A stretch of 64,000 nucleotides of DNA from Nocardia salmonicida NBRC 13393 (GCF_001613085.1 NZ_BDBR01000011.1:62001-126000), one strand, 5' to 3'; positions 35,465-44,363 are shown, numbered from the stretch's first letter. The notes: generated from the letters alone by a model not told the origin. Made by a program: numbers and translations.

Positions 35465-35538
35465 GCCCCTATAGCCCAATTGGCAGAGGCAGCGGACTTA
35501 AAATCCGCACAGTCAGGGTTCGAGTCCCTGTGGGGGCA
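35465..35538 (+). tRNA. tRNA-Leu (anticodon UAA)
   Basis: A full cloverleaf is visible: acceptor stem GCCCCTA with TGGGGGC (one G-U pair), anticodon stem GCGGA/TCCGC with loop CTTAAAA giving anticodon TAA, T-arm CAGGG-TTCGAGT-CCCTG, discriminator A. No CCA is encoded. The variable region is only about 5 nt, whereas bacterial leucine tRNAs normally have a long variable arm, so this is an unusual class I-like form reading UUA. The 3' part is duplicated at 39984-40022. Confidence 0.88.
35497..35535 (+). repeat. Attachment-site repeat, copy 1 (within the tRNA)
   Basis: The 39-bp core begins CTTAAAATCC in the anticodon loop and runs to the acceptor stem. It is identical to 39984-40022. This is the intact side, retaining the whole tRNA. 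Confidence 0.9.
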
Positions 35539-35583
35539 CTTCATCGAAGCAGGTCAGGGGCTTGAAGGCCACCGCGAGGAGGG

Positions 35584-36111
35584 TCAACTGGCCTCAAAAG
35601 TCCGCAATTCGTCCGCAACAGCTCGCGCTTTCACATCGAGGGCAGCGGCAACCGGGTCGAGATCCTCATCGAACAGATGGCCGTAGAGGTCGAGTGTCAG
35701 CGTCGCCGTCTTGTGCCCGAGCATCCGCTGTACAACCTTGATATTTGCCCCGGCACTGATCGCCAGAGACGCCGCCTTGTGGCGCAGGCTGTGCGGAACG
35801 ACACCGGGCAAATTCACCGCCGACGACGCAGTATCGAGCACCCACCGGAACTCCCCCAGCGGGAGCACTTCGCCGTCCTTCGAGGGGAACACGTAGTCGG
35901 CCGGTAACTTGCCCTCGACCGCATCAGCCAAGGGCTTCGACAGGAAGTCCGGGAGCGGCACAGCACGCGTCGCGTGGTTCTTGGTGTCGGTCTCCACGAT
36001 CCCGAGGCCGGTGACCGCGGTTGCTGAACGAGAAACGTCGATCCGGCGACGTTCAAGAGCGCCTGCGGCGGCGCGCAGCGCCGAAAGCAGGCGATCGGAA
36101 CTCTGACCAGC
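35584..36111 (-). pseudogene. Truncated tyrosine integrase
   Basis: The last ~140 residues are a normal phage-type integrase C-terminus: ETDTKNHATRAVPLP, then VPHSLRHKAASLAISAG (catalytic H-x-L-R), MLGHKTA (G-H) and the nucleophilic Tyr in DLYGHLF. The frame can be followed upstream through LERRRIDVSRSATAVTG to a TGA at 36112-36114; everything N-terminal (the DNA-arm and core-binding domains, ~200 residues) is gone. The catalytic Arg I region is not recognisable. It is therefore unable to act as a full integrase. Confidence 0.85.
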
Positions 36112-36471
36112 TCACCACAGCATCGACCCCGAGCAGTGGACGAGGCCGACGAGAGCCAAGCCGCGGATTGCTGAACGGAATCCGCGGTCAGGTCGGTGGT
36201 ATCGCGACCGGTGGCCGCGTGGCCCTGTTCTGGGTTGGCCTGCATTGTGATCCCGCGCCCCTCACACCTCGAGGGCGCCGATAGCGTCAGCTTCGCTGGT
36301 TGCTTCGCACCCCTTGACCTGTGAGCCTCTACGCGTGAACGGCAGGCCGTAGCGGGCAGGCAGTGAGCCAGCCCCGAGGTATGCAACCCAACCCAGCACA
36401 CGGCCAGCTGTTGTCAACCGAGGACTTAAGCGCGTGCTCCACGAGGCTCTGAACCCGTAGGGTCTGTTTCA
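36112..36471. other. Segment upstream of the broken integrase
   Basis: About 360 nt. A minus-strand frame starting with an ATG at about 36247 (MQANPEQGHAATGRDTTDLT) looks weakly protein-like and could be a leftover of an excisionase or integrase N-terminus, but no domain can be named. Otherwise nothing recognised. Confidence 0.35.
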
Positions 36472-37089
36472 ATGACGGCCCCGACACACGCCCACCGTTT
36501 CCATGCTGGCACTGGCGGCAGATCACCGGTCGTTCTGCTCCATGGCTCACACGGCAGCGAATCCGACCTCATTCCCGTAGCCGACGAAATTGCGCCAGAG
36601 GCATCAAAACTGAGTATCCGTGGCACAGCCAGCATGGATGAGGGCTATGCGTTCTTCCACCGCTTGCCAGACGGGCGCATAGACCCGGACGACATCATCG
36701 CCAGGATGCCGATACTGGCAGGTTTCATCGGAACCGCCTGCGCCGACTACAACCTCACCAGACGCCCCGTCGCAATCGGTTTCTCCAACGGCGCGATCAT
36801 GGCCGCAGCTCTACTCATGACGTATCCAGGGTTGCTGGCGGGAGCGATCCTGTTCCGTCCCCTTGCCCCGTTCACCCACGATCAGGCCGACTGCGTCGAC
36901 GACATTCCAGTTCTGATAGTCGACGGCGCTCACGACAACCGCCGATCACCAGGGGACGGCCTTCATCTGGCTGAACAGCTGCATCGTGCGGGAGCCCTGG
37001 TAACCCACCGGGTGCTATCGGTCGGCCATGCGATCACCGCCGAGGACAAAGCAGTTGCACGCGAATGGCTTCTGACGCAGGAGTGCTGA
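36472..37089 (+). CDS. Alpha/beta hydrolase (carboxylesterase/phospholipase type)
   Basis: A 205-residue alpha/beta hydrolase close to the YpfH/carboxylesterase group. Oxyanion region VVLLHGSHGSE near residue 20-30, nucleophile Ser in GFSNGA near residue 105, acid Asp in VDGAHDNRRS and His in SVGHAITAED. It is cargo of the integrative element. Substrate unknown; drug-ester or lipid hydrolysis are both possible. Confidence 0.82.
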   Translation: MTAPTHAHRFHAGTGGRSPVVLLHGSHGSESDLIPVADEIAPEASKLSIRGTASMDEGYAFFHRLPDGRIDPDDIIARMPILAGFIGTACADYNLTRRPVAIGFSNGAIMAAALLMTYPGLLAGAILFRPLAPFTHDQADCVDDIPVLIVDGAHDNRRSPGDGLHLAEQLHRAGALVTHRVLSVGHAITAEDKAVAREWLLTQEC

Positions 37090-37216
37090 GCGATGCCGCC
37101 AACCACAGTCTCCCGAAGCCCGAGGTGTCACGCAGTTGTCACAACTCGCGCATACGACCCCGAACACGACGAAACCCCATGGAAGCATCAAGCTGTCGCC
37201 CTGGTCCGCGCGCAAG

Positions 37217-37750
37217 CTATTCGCACAACGACAACTCATACCTGCTGACAACCGTGGCTGGTCCACCTTTGAGCCGCTGGCCCGGAGCCCCACCGACTTG
37301 GACATCGCCGCGATGGACGAACCCAGCCCGCTCGTAGTAGGCACGCAACCGGTCGTTGGTGGCCACGCAGTCCAACCGCAGCAAGCCCCGGCCGTGATCC
37401 CGCGTCGTGTCTGCTGCCCACCCAAGGATCTGGCCGCCGATGCCTGCCGCTCCTCGTCGGACTGCCATTCGGTGCACATACCCGGCACATTCAGCATCGT
37501 CGGCCCACAGCGGATCAGACCAGTCAAGAGTCACCGTCGCCGCTAGTTTCCCCTCGACCGCGACCAGCCAAGTCTCACCGCGAGAGACCGCGGGCTCCAC
37601 CCAGGCCGGATCGAATCGTGTCGGCCACTGTCGCACACCACGCGATGTCAGCCACAGGGCCGCCTCATCCAGCACTTCGAGCACTTCACCGATCTGACCG
37701 GCCTCCGCCCGCCGGAATTCCACCAGGCCGCACTCCTGCAGTTGCGTCAC
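37217..37750 (-). CDS. GNAT family N-acetyltransferase
   Basis: A 177-residue GNAT protein. The acetyl-CoA pyrophosphate-binding motif A appears as VHRMAVRRGAAGIGGQILGWA (Q/R-x-x-G-x-G/A type), followed by LRLDCVATNDRLRAYYERAGFVHRGDV, the canonical end of the fold. Acceptor unknown; GNATs on mobile elements often modify drugs or toxins. Convergent with the hydrolase gene. Confidence 0.83.
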   Translation of the reverse strand: MTQLQECGLVEFRRAEAGQIGEVLEVLDEAALWLTSRGVRQWPTRFDPAWVEPAVSRGETWLVAVEGKLAATVTLDWSDPLWADDAECAGYVHRMAVRRGAAGIGGQILGWAADTTRDHGRGLLRLDCVATNDRLRAYYERAGFVHRGDVQVGGAPGQRLKGGPATVVSRYELSLCE

Positions 37751-37963
37751 TCGCTAATACTCTCTGCCGTATCGATCGCGTGCGCGGTGAAGCTGGAGTC
37801 GGAGTGCCACACGTGGCGTCGACGCGACGAAACGGCGGGAGCCATCACCACCGCCGTTCCAGAGTCGAAGGTCCGCAATTCGTCCGCAGTAGCTTCGAAC
37901 GCCACCAACTACGCAAACGATGCAAATCCGCGTGCCACCCCGGCACGCTGCGTGGCGCCTTCG

Positions 37964-38257
37964 TTACCTGTCGGTGAGCGATGGCAGAATCTCGGCCAAT
38001 GTGAAGCCTCGCAGCCGCGCTCCCACTTGATGTGCGGCAGTGATGATCTCATCTGCGATGACTGCGAGCTGCTCCCGCTGCCACTTGACCCATTCACGAT
38101 CGTCAGCGGCCTCAATTGCTTTGCGGTTGGTCCGATTGCTGATTATCACGCCGGTGAACGCAGCGGCGGCCACGAGGGCGGAGCCCAACACTGGCAGCCA
38201 TGCCAGCCACCAATCGGGCGAGCTCTGGACAATCTGGATGATCTGCTCGGGAGGCAC
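37964..38257 (-). CDS. Small single-helix membrane protein
   Basis: A 97-residue protein with one membrane helix (WLPVLGSALVAAAAFTGVIIS, about residues 20-40) and a cytoplasmic charged coiled segment (NRKAIEAADDREWVKWQREQLAVIADEII). It lies 25 nt downstream of the XRE regulator gene and is probably cotranscribed. The pattern is common beside actinomycete mobile-element regulators; function unknown. Confidence 0.65.
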   Translation of the reverse strand: MPPEQIIQIVQSSPDWWLAWLPVLGSALVAAAAFTGVIISNRTNRKAIEAADDREWVKWQREQLAVIADEIITAAHQVGARLRGFTLAEILPSLTDR

Positions 38258-38282
38258 GCACAGATCATCGCAGACAGCGCGG

Positions 38283-39251
38283 CTACGAACCCGAGTTCAT
38301 CTCCGGGTCTATCTGCGCCAGCATTGATGCCAGCCAACCGGCGGACTGGTGCCCGGCGGGCATCACGGCTACGCCTTGCACTGCTTCCGAAATGGCGTCA
38401 GCCTTGCGCCCGAGCTGCGCCAGCACGATCCCCCGCTGTACGCCCCAAAACCCGGCCGTGTACCAGTATCCGAAGGCAGGCAATTCGATCCCGTCTGTAG
38501 CCTCGGCTGCCTTGTCTGCCAACGCGAGCGCCTTACCGGCTTGGCGCGATTCCTTGCGTACCGCAAGCAGTTCCGCGCGCTGGTACCGGTCGTACACACC
38601 GAGAATCGGGTGCGCGCCGTCGACGCCGATAGCGGCGTCTGTGAGCGCGACCGCCCGCGCGGTGTCGCCTTGGTGGCGCGCGGTGTAGGCACGGAAGCTG
38701 TAGGAGTGGGCGATCTGGGACCGGTCCCCTGCCACCTCCGCCAGCCGCGCAGCATCTTCCAGCGCACGGTTGGAAACATGAGGGCTACCGATGGCGTGCT
38801 CCAGCCAGCCTCGGTACCGTGCGACCTCCGACGCCATACATGCCGCCGCGCTTCCGCCTATCCGCTCAGCGGCCAGCGCCCGCGCTACGCCGTCCATCCC
38901 CCGGATCACCGGCGCGACGAGTTCCGCACCCGCAACATCTTCCAAATGCCTTGTGCGCTTAAGAATTACCGAAACGTCTTCCAGGCTAGAACTGCCAGCG
39001 CCAGACGGGTCCGTGACCGTGGCCTGTAGCCGCTCCGGGTCAACATTCGCCAGCCCCAACGTCGGGTCGCCCAGTACGGCGCGGTATCCGGCCAGAACCG
39101 CCGGGGTTACGGGCTTGCGCCCAGTCTCGACCAGCGACAAGTAGCCGGTCGTGAAGCACGTACGTGCGGCCATCGTCCGCAACCCGATACCGGCGATCGT
39201 TCGCAGCTCGCGCAACAGGCACCCGGTCACCGCCCCGCCATCGGTAAACAT
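38283..39251 (-). CDS. XRE-family regulator with long C-terminal helical-repeat domain
   Basis: A 322-residue protein. The N-terminus (residues ~8-65, LLRELRTIAGIGLRTMAARTCFTTGYLSLVETGRKPVTPAVLAGYRAVLG) is an XRE helix-turn-helix. The remaining ~240 residues are helical TPR-like repeats of the type in many actinomycete element-borne regulators. ATG 39251 is preferred to the longer open frame. Divergent from the two small genes at the element end, which it probably controls. Confidence 0.8.
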   Translation of the reverse strand: MFTDGGAVTGCLLRELRTIAGIGLRTMAARTCFTTGYLSLVETGRKPVTPAVLAGYRAVLGDPTLGLANVDPERLQATVTDPSGAGSSSLEDVSVILKRTRHLEDVAGAELVAPVIRGMDGVARALAAERIGGSAAACMASEVARYRGWLEHAIGSPHVSNRALEDAARLAEVAGDRSQIAHSYSFRAYTARHQGDTARAVALTDAAIGVDGAHPILGVYDRYQRAELLAVRKESRQAGKALALADKAAEATDGIELPAFGYWYTAGFWGVQRGIVLAQLGRKADAISEAVQGVAVMPAGHQSAGWLASMLAQIDPEMNSGS

Positions 39252-39429
39252 AGGTAAACCGTATTGCTCGGGCCATTTTCTCGGTAGTCCCCGAGAGTAT
39301 CTCTTAGCCCCACCGCCGGGGTATGCCAGGCAACGCTGCTCGGCACATCGGGCGTAGTGAGCTGCGCGGACGATGGCGAAAGCTCCGCGGCGGTGGGCGC
39401 ATTCACCCGACGACCCACCAGGGGGACTG

Positions 39430-39660
39430 ATGAGCGACGCGATCAAACCTCAGCTTGATGCGCTAACCGAGCGAGCCGCGCTACGGTCGATGACAATCCG
39501 GCGGGCACCCGAACCGCCGTACGCGTGGGGGCTGTACAGCCCGTTCCGGGTCGTCTGCCACGGGTCGCTCGACAACGTAGCCGCGTGGCTCACCGCAGCC
39601 GAACAGCGCGACGGGCGTCCTTTGACCGTGGCCGAGACCAGCGGGCGGGCGGACGGGTGA
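39430..39660 (+). CDS. Small hypothetical protein of the element
   Basis: A 76-residue protein (MSDAIKPQLDALTERAALRS...) with a Tyr/Trp-rich middle (PPYAWGLYSPFRVV) and an amphipathic end. ATG 39430 follows AGGGGG. It is coupled to the next gene by a 4-nt GTGA overlap. No family recognised. Confidence 0.6.
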   Translation: MSDAIKPQLDALTERAALRSMTIRRAPEPPYAWGLYSPFRVVCHGSLDNVAAWLTAAEQRDGRPLTVAETSGRADG

Positions 39661-40127
39661 TCACGCTCGGGTTCGTCGTCGCGGTGGGCTTGCCGCTGGC
39701 CGTGATCGTCGGAGTGGTGCTATGGCCCGAACGCATCCCGCCGGACCGCACCGTGTCAGCCATTCAGCAGCGCATCAAGAGCGAAAATGTCTCCCACCTG
39801 CGGAGACGCGGCCCCCATCTCCGGCCCGCCCCGCTAGGGGCTGTGCCGACCCGGCTAGGGACCGCTAGCCCCCGCGCAAGGCCGCCGGAAACCGGCCAAA
39901 ACCACAAGGCCAGTGGGACTATGACACCTACCGCCGCCTATTTCCGCAGGTCGCCGGACCGCACCTCAAGCGAGCTAGAGGTTCTTAAAATCCGCACAGT
40001 CAGGGTTCGAGTCCCTGTGGGGACACTCTTCATCGCAGGTCGTGGGCGCTATCCGCGCTTCTCCCCCGGTCGACTGGCCTGCTCGGTCCGCTGTGAGTCC
40101 GCAGCGGCTCGCCCGCCTTGTCCATAG
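39657..40127 (+). CDS. Small membrane protein running into the attachment site
   Basis: GTG 39657 overlaps the previous stop. The first ~25 residues form a membrane helix (LGFVVAVGLPLAVIVGVVLWP), then an Arg/Pro-rich polar tail. The frame continues through the duplicated tRNA segment to 40127, so the last ~45 codons are chromosomal or attachment DNA; the original protein was probably shorter or ended differently before integration. Confidence 0.45.
   Translation: MITLGFVVAVGLPLAVIVGVVLWPERIPPDRTVSAIQQRIKSENVSHLRRRGPHLRPAPLGAVPTRLGTASPRARPPETGQNHKASGTMTPTAAYFRRSPDRTSSELEVLKIRTVRVRVPVGTLFIAGRGRYPRFSPGRLACSVRCESAAARPPCP
39984..40022 (+). repeat. Attachment-site repeat, copy 2 (tRNA 3' fragment)
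   Basis: A 39-bp perfect copy of 35497-35535 without the tRNA 5' half, so it is not a functional tRNA. Similarity continues weakly past the core (CTTCATCG on both sides). It marks the far end of the integrated element. Confidence 0.9.
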
Positions 40128-40213
40128 CCGCCACCGGATCAAGAGCGTCTGTGGCGGCAACCGGATGGTAGGGGTCGGCCCGCCGGACTGACCCCTGGCC
40201 ACTTCGAAGCGGG

Positions 40214-40432
40214 CTAGCCGACGGCTACCCGCCAGCCATTTCCGTCACGCTTACAGGTGTAGTTGGGGACGTTGATGTCGCCCTGCGAAATACGCTCGTC
40301 GACCTTGCGCTTCGCGGCAGCTTGGCAATCCTTGAGGTTTGCGTACTGGGCCGCCTGCGCCGCGGGCGCCATGGCGACCATGGTCCCCGTGGCGAGCGCG
40401 CCCATCAGCAGTCCTGTCACGATCTTCTTCAA
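40214..40432 (-). CDS. Small secreted protein with TTG start
   Basis: A 72-residue preprotein. TTG 40432 is preceded by GGGGAG at 7 nt and gives a clean signal peptide (KKIVTGLLMGALATGTMVAMAPAAQA) followed by a ~45-residue mature part with two Cys residues (KDCQAAAK and YTCKRDG) likely disulfide-bonded. Without the TTG start the signal peptide would be buried in a longer Arg-rich frame, which decides the start. Function unknown. Confidence 0.65.
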   Translation of the reverse strand: MKKIVTGLLMGALATGTMVAMAPAAQAAQYANLKDCQAAAKRKVDERISQGDINVPNYTCKRDGNGWRVAVG

Positions 40433-40705
40433 CTCAGTTCTCCCCTGGTGTGGATGACTTCGCCCCCTCGGGGGCCTTGACAACAACCATGAAATTAGAG
40501 CGCGCCGCATACGGTCGACATGCGAAATCCTTAAGGTGCCGGCCACGGTGCGATGGGTATTGCACTGTGCTCCAACGGCTTACACGGCAGCCGCCTTGGA
40601 GGCGGGCTCCGCCGGCAGGACGCGATGCGGATCACTCTGGGGTTCGGTGGGGTCTCGGCGTAGGTTCATCGGTAGGTGAAACGTCGGCACGAAGGGGTGT
40701 TATCG

Positions 40706-41254
40706 ATGCGGGTGGTCAAGCGGGTTCGGGGATACGCCGAGGTCATCGGGCAGGCTCGGCGTAATCGGGGGGATCTGGTGGGGTGGCTCGGGCGGCGGCC
40801 GCAGATCGCGGCCGCGACGCTGGCCTATGAGACGGCGCTGTTGTTCAGTAACAAGCTCGATCCTCGGCTCAAGGAGTTGGCCGAGCTCAAGACGGCGGGG
40901 CTGGTGGCTTGTCAGTTCTGTCTCGATATCGGGTCGGCGCTGGCGCATACGGCGGGGCTGACCGAGCAGCAGCTCATCGATCTTCCTCGGTATCGGACCA
41001 GTGACGCCTATACCGAGCTGGAGAAACTGGTGATCGCCTTCGCGGAGGCGATGACGGTTACTCCCGCGGTCGACATCGACGAACTGCGCGACACGCTGCT
41101 CACGCACCTGTCGAAGGCGCAGCTGGCCGAGTTGGCGGCGAGCATCGCGTGGGAGAACCAACGGGCCCGGCTCAACCAGGGTCTCGGTGTGCAGCCGACG
41201 GGGATGGCCGACGGGCTGGCATGCGCGATGCCGGAACCACGCCGAGCCCCGTAG
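40706..41254 (+). CDS. Carboxymuconolactone decarboxylase/AhpD-like protein
   Basis: A 182-residue helical protein with the AhpD-type redox motif C-Q-F-C in KTAGLVACQFCLDIGSALAH (about residues 70-77) preceded by ELAELK. The CxxC and nearby His/Asp suggest thiol-peroxidase or reductase activity rather than true decarboxylation. ATG 40706 begins MRVVKRVRGY. Standing alone between secreted protein genes. Confidence 0.8.
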   Translation: MRVVKRVRGYAEVIGQARRNRGDLVGWLGRRPQIAAATLAYETALLFSNKLDPRLKELAELKTAGLVACQFCLDIGSALAHTAGLTEQQLIDLPRYRTSDAYTELEKLVIAFAEAMTVTPAVDIDELRDTLLTHLSKAQLAELAASIAWENQRARLNQGLGVQPTGMADGLACAMPEPRRAP

Positions 41255-41410
41255 AACGGCGGCGACCGGACACACCGTCGACGGTCCACCGCTAGGTGGC
41301 GTGGGGCGCTGCCATGGGGTGCACTATGTTGGTCGCGAGCCGACCACGGTGACGTGGGCGCGCGGGATTCTTCGATAGTTCGCCAGTTCGAGCTCAGCGA
41401 GGGGATCGTC

Positions 41411-42655
41411 ATGCATTCGGTCGGTGCTGTGATAGTTCGCGTCTGTTGTGTGGTGGCTACGGTGCTGGCCGCGGTGGGGTTCGCCGCGCCCGCCTCCGCG
41501 AATCCGCCGGACTCGGCGCTGTGCGCGTGGCGGTTCATGTCCAACAGCACCGTGCTGAATGTGGCGTTCCCCGATGCAAATTCGACGTATTGGCTGATGC
41601 CCTACGCACTGGGGCCGGGCGACTCGATCGAGTTGTCCGGTACCTATCCGGCCGCGCGGTATTTCTCGTTGAACACCTACGGGACCGACCTCGACACCGT
41701 GGACACATTGCGCGACGACCAGATCGTCGCCGACCCGGGCAGTGCCAACCCGTTCGTCGACGCCGCCGCCGCATCGCTGCCCGCGTCCCAACGGCGCTGG
41801 CACGCCACGTTGGTCAACGGTCCGGCCGACCACAGCCGCAACGAGATCCAGGCTGTCGCGAACGGTCAGAGCACGCCGATCGGCTTCGTCATCGTCCGTG
41901 TCTATGTTCCGACCGACCCGGCCTCGCTCAGTGGCGGCGTCGCGCTGCCCGATGTGAAGCTCTCGATCGCGGGCGCCGACGTGCCTGCCCAACCATGCGC
42001 GCAGCCCTTCGACCCGGCTTCGTACACCGGTCCCGTCGCAAACGCGGCCAAGTCCGCCTTCGACCGGGCGATCGCCGGAGCGGCCTCGGGCGCGTTCCCC
42101 GGCAACACACCGGAGGCGACGTTCAGCAACCCGGCGAGCACCTCCGGGCTCTTCCCGAACGGCGACAACAAATACATCGGAACGCGGATCAGTTATCAGC
42201 CCGGACGCCTGCTGGTGGTGCGTGGCAGGGCACCGATATTCCCGAATACCCGTGCGGGACAATCGCCTACGGATCCGAGTCAGCAGGTGCGGTATTGGTC
42301 GATGTGTCAGAACGACCTGCGCTCGCCCTACCCTGTCGTCGCCTGCGCGGCCGACTTCCAGACCGCGATCGACGGGTCCGGCTACTACACCTATGTGGTC
42401 GCCGCCCCCGCGGACGTGCCCGCGAGTCTCGACCCGAGCGTGACGGTGATTCCCTGGGGCAGCACCGATGTGGACAAGGTGCTGTTCCTACGGAACATGA
42501 TCCCGAGCGCGGCGTTCTATCCGAATTCGATCCAGGCGTCCCAGGACTCCGGCGACGACCCGGCTATCACAATGGGCCCGTACTACCCTAGAACCGCTTA
42601 TTGCAGCACCGAAACGTTCGCTACCGGCGGCACCGAAGCCTGCCTCGACGCCTGA
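41411..42655 (+). CDS. Secreted DUF1254/DUF1214-like protein
   Basis: A 414-residue exported protein with a signal peptide ending near PASA (residue ~30). The mature part begins WRFMSNSTVLNVAFPDANSTYW and contains ARYFSLNTYG and RLLVVRGRAP strands resembling the beta-rich DUF1214 fold, with several Cys (LCAW, QPCAQP, SMCQND, VACAAD, AYCSTE, EACLDA) for disulfides. Family function is unknown. ATG 41411 is chosen because it starts the signal peptide. Confidence 0.65.
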   Translation: MHSVGAVIVRVCCVVATVLAAVGFAAPASANPPDSALCAWRFMSNSTVLNVAFPDANSTYWLMPYALGPGDSIELSGTYPAARYFSLNTYGTDLDTVDTLRDDQIVADPGSANPFVDAAAASLPASQRRWHATLVNGPADHSRNEIQAVANGQSTPIGFVIVRVYVPTDPASLSGGVALPDVKLSIAGADVPAQPCAQPFDPASYTGPVANAAKSAFDRAIAGAASGAFPGNTPEATFSNPASTSGLFPNGDNKYIGTRISYQPGRLLVVRGRAPIFPNTRAGQSPTDPSQQVRYWSMCQNDLRSPYPVVACAADFQTAIDGSGYYTYVVAAPADVPASLDPSVTVIPWGSTDVDKVLFLRNMIPSAAFYPNSIQASQDSGDDPAITMGPYYPRTAYCSTETFATGGTEACLDA

Positions 42656-42659
42656 GGGG

Positions 42660-43109
42660 CTACGCGCAGTCCGGGGCGGGGGCGTCCACGAAAAGGGGTT
42701 CATTCGCGAGGTTGACATACGCGACGTACAGCTCGGCGGGCTCGCTGCCGAGGTTGCGGCCTACATGGACATGGTCAGGGCCCACGGTCTCCGACAAGCC
42801 CTGGCCCGCGGAGTACGTGGTCGGCACGCAGTCTGTCTCGTATCGGGCCAGCTGGCCCGCGGTGACCACCGCGAGAACAGTGCCGTCGTGGTAGTGCCAG
42901 CCGAGGGTGCCCCCGGGCGCGATGGTGATCCGCCGGAAGGTGAACTTGCTCGGCAAGGAGGCGAAGGGGCTGAATGCGCTGACATCGACCTGGGTCAGCG
43001 GTTCGACGGTCACACCGGAGGCCGGGGTGGCCGAAGCCGACGGCGCGAAGGCGACGACCGCGGCGACGACCACCACGGCGCCGGCAAGAGCATTCCGGTG
43101 GATGCGCAT
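42660..43109 (-). CDS. Secreted cupin-domain protein
   Basis: A 149-residue exported protein: signal peptide to about residue 28 (FAPSASA), then a single cupin. Metal-binding residues appear in GGTLGWHYHDGTVLAVVTAG (H-x-H) and GPDHVHVGRN. Two Cys may form a disulfide. Convergent with the DUF1254-like gene, ends 5 nt apart. Confidence 0.82.
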   Translation of the reverse strand: MRIHRNALAGAVVVVAAVVAFAPSASATPASGVTVEPLTQVDVSAFSPFASLPSKFTFRRITIAPGGTLGWHYHDGTVLAVVTAGQLARYETDCVPTTYSAGQGLSETVGPDHVHVGRNLGSEPAELYVAYVNLANEPLFVDAPAPDCA

Positions 43110-43136
43110 CTTCGTAGTATACGAGCGAACTACCAG

Positions 43137-44363
43137 CTACCCGGCGGTCAAGCCCTTGGCGATGTGGGTGACCTGGATTTCGTTGCTGCCCGCGTAGATC
43201 ATCAGCGACTTGGCATCGCGGGCCAATTGTTCGACCTTGTACTCGGCCATGTACCCGTTGCCGCCGAACAGCTGCACGGCCTCCATCGCGACCTCGGTGG
43301 CGGCGCGAGAGGAGTAGAGCTTCATCGCCGAGGCCTCGGCGAGGGTCACCTTGTCGCCGGCGGCGGTGCGCTCGATGGCGTTGAAGACCATGTTCTGCAC
43401 ATTGATTCGCGCGATCTCCATCTCGGCGAGCTTGAGCTGGATGAGCTGGAACTGCGCGATCTCCTTGCCCCACAGCGTGCGGGACTTGGCGTAATCGACG
43501 CACAGGCGGTGACATTCGTTGATGATGCCCAGTGCGAGCGAGGCGATGCCGATGCGTTCGGCCGCGAAAGACTCCTTGGCACTGTCTTTTCCGTCACCCT
43601 TGGCCGGGTTCTCGGTTTCGCCGAGCAGCCGGTCGGGGGTGATGCGGACGTTCTCGAAGAACAGTTCGCCGGTGGGCGAGGAGTTCATGCCCATCTTCTT
43701 GAACGGGGGGCTCTGTACGAAACCGGGCATGCCCTTGTCCAGCACGAACGGCAGCACTTTGCGGTCGCGGCGGTCGGTGCCGTCCCCTTCGTCCAGCTTG
43801 GCGTAGACGACGGTGACGTCGGCGTACGGACCGTTGGTGATGAACGTCTTGCGGCCGTTGAGGATGTAGTCCTCGCCGTCACGGCGCACATAGGACTTCA
43901 TGCCGCCGAACGCGTCGGAGCCCGAATCGGGTTCGGTGATGGCCCAGGCGCCGACCTTGGCCATGGTGACCAGTTCGGGCAGCCAGCGCTTCTTCTGCGC
44001 CAGGGTGCCGCGACTGCGGATGGTGCCAACGGTGAGACCGAGGCTCACCCCCATGGAGGCCACCAGCCCGAGGCTGACGCCGGCGAGCTCACTGTTGAGG
44101 ACTACGCCCATGCTGCCCGCACCGCTGAAACCGCCGCCCGACTTACCGGAGCCGGTGGTACCGGCCTCTTCGCGGGCGAGCGCCTTCTCGAGCCCGTCGC
44201 GCGCCATCTCGTCCAGCCCGAAGGTGGCGTACAGCTTGCGGATGATGTCGAACGGCGGCAGCGCGCCACTCTCCAGCTGGTCGACGTGCGGGGTGACCTC
44301 CTTGGCGATGAAGCCGCGCACAGCGTCGCGGAACATCAGGTCTTCGTCTGACCACTGGTACAT
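43137..44363 (-). CDS. Acyl-CoA dehydrogenase with atypical active-site loop
   Basis: A 408-residue acyl-CoA dehydrogenase (ITEPDSGSDAFGGMKSYV FAD motif; IGIASLALGIINECHRLCVDYA helix). At the place where medium-chain enzymes have the catalytic Glu (YEGT), this one reads YAGSNEIQ (Y390-A391), so the base is either at the alternative isovaleryl/long-chain position or absent. ATG 44363 starts MYQWSDEDLMF. It is followed upstream by a TetR gene in the same direction, which probably regulates it. Confidence 0.82.
   Translation of the reverse strand: MYQWSDEDLMFRDAVRGFIAKEVTPHVDQLESGALPPFDIIRKLYATFGLDEMARDGLEKALAREEAGTTGSGKSGGGFSGAGSMGVVLNSELAGVSLGLVASMGVSLGLTVGTIRSRGTLAQKKRWLPELVTMAKVGAWAITEPDSGSDAFGGMKSYVRRDGEDYILNGRKTFITNGPYADVTVVYAKLDEGDGTDRRDRKVLPFVLDKGMPGFVQSPPFKKMGMNSSPTGELFFENVRITPDRLLGETENPAKGDGKDSAKESFAAERIGIASLALGIINECHRLCVDYAKSRTLWGKEIAQFQLIQLKLAEMEIARINVQNMVFNAIERTAAGDKVTLAEASAMKLYSSRAATEVAMEAVQLFGGNGYMAEYKVEQLARDAKSLMIYAGSNEIQVTHIAKGLTAG

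Larger units (their letters stand above)
35497..40022. mobile_element. Decayed integrative element in the tRNA gene
   Basis: The ~4.5-kb segment is bounded by a 39-bp perfect direct repeat of the tRNA 3' part. Next to the tRNA copy lies a tyrosine-integrase remnant pointing toward the tRNA, the standard orientation. Cargo: alpha/beta hydrolase, GNAT acetyltransferase, small membrane protein, an XRE regulator and two small genes. I see no replication, transfer or excision gene, so it is likely a deletion remnant of an actinomycete integrative element. Confidence 0.82.

Noticed and set aside
39984..40022. Second tRNA gene
   Set aside because: Only the 3' half is present; no D-arm or 5' acceptor strand precedes it.
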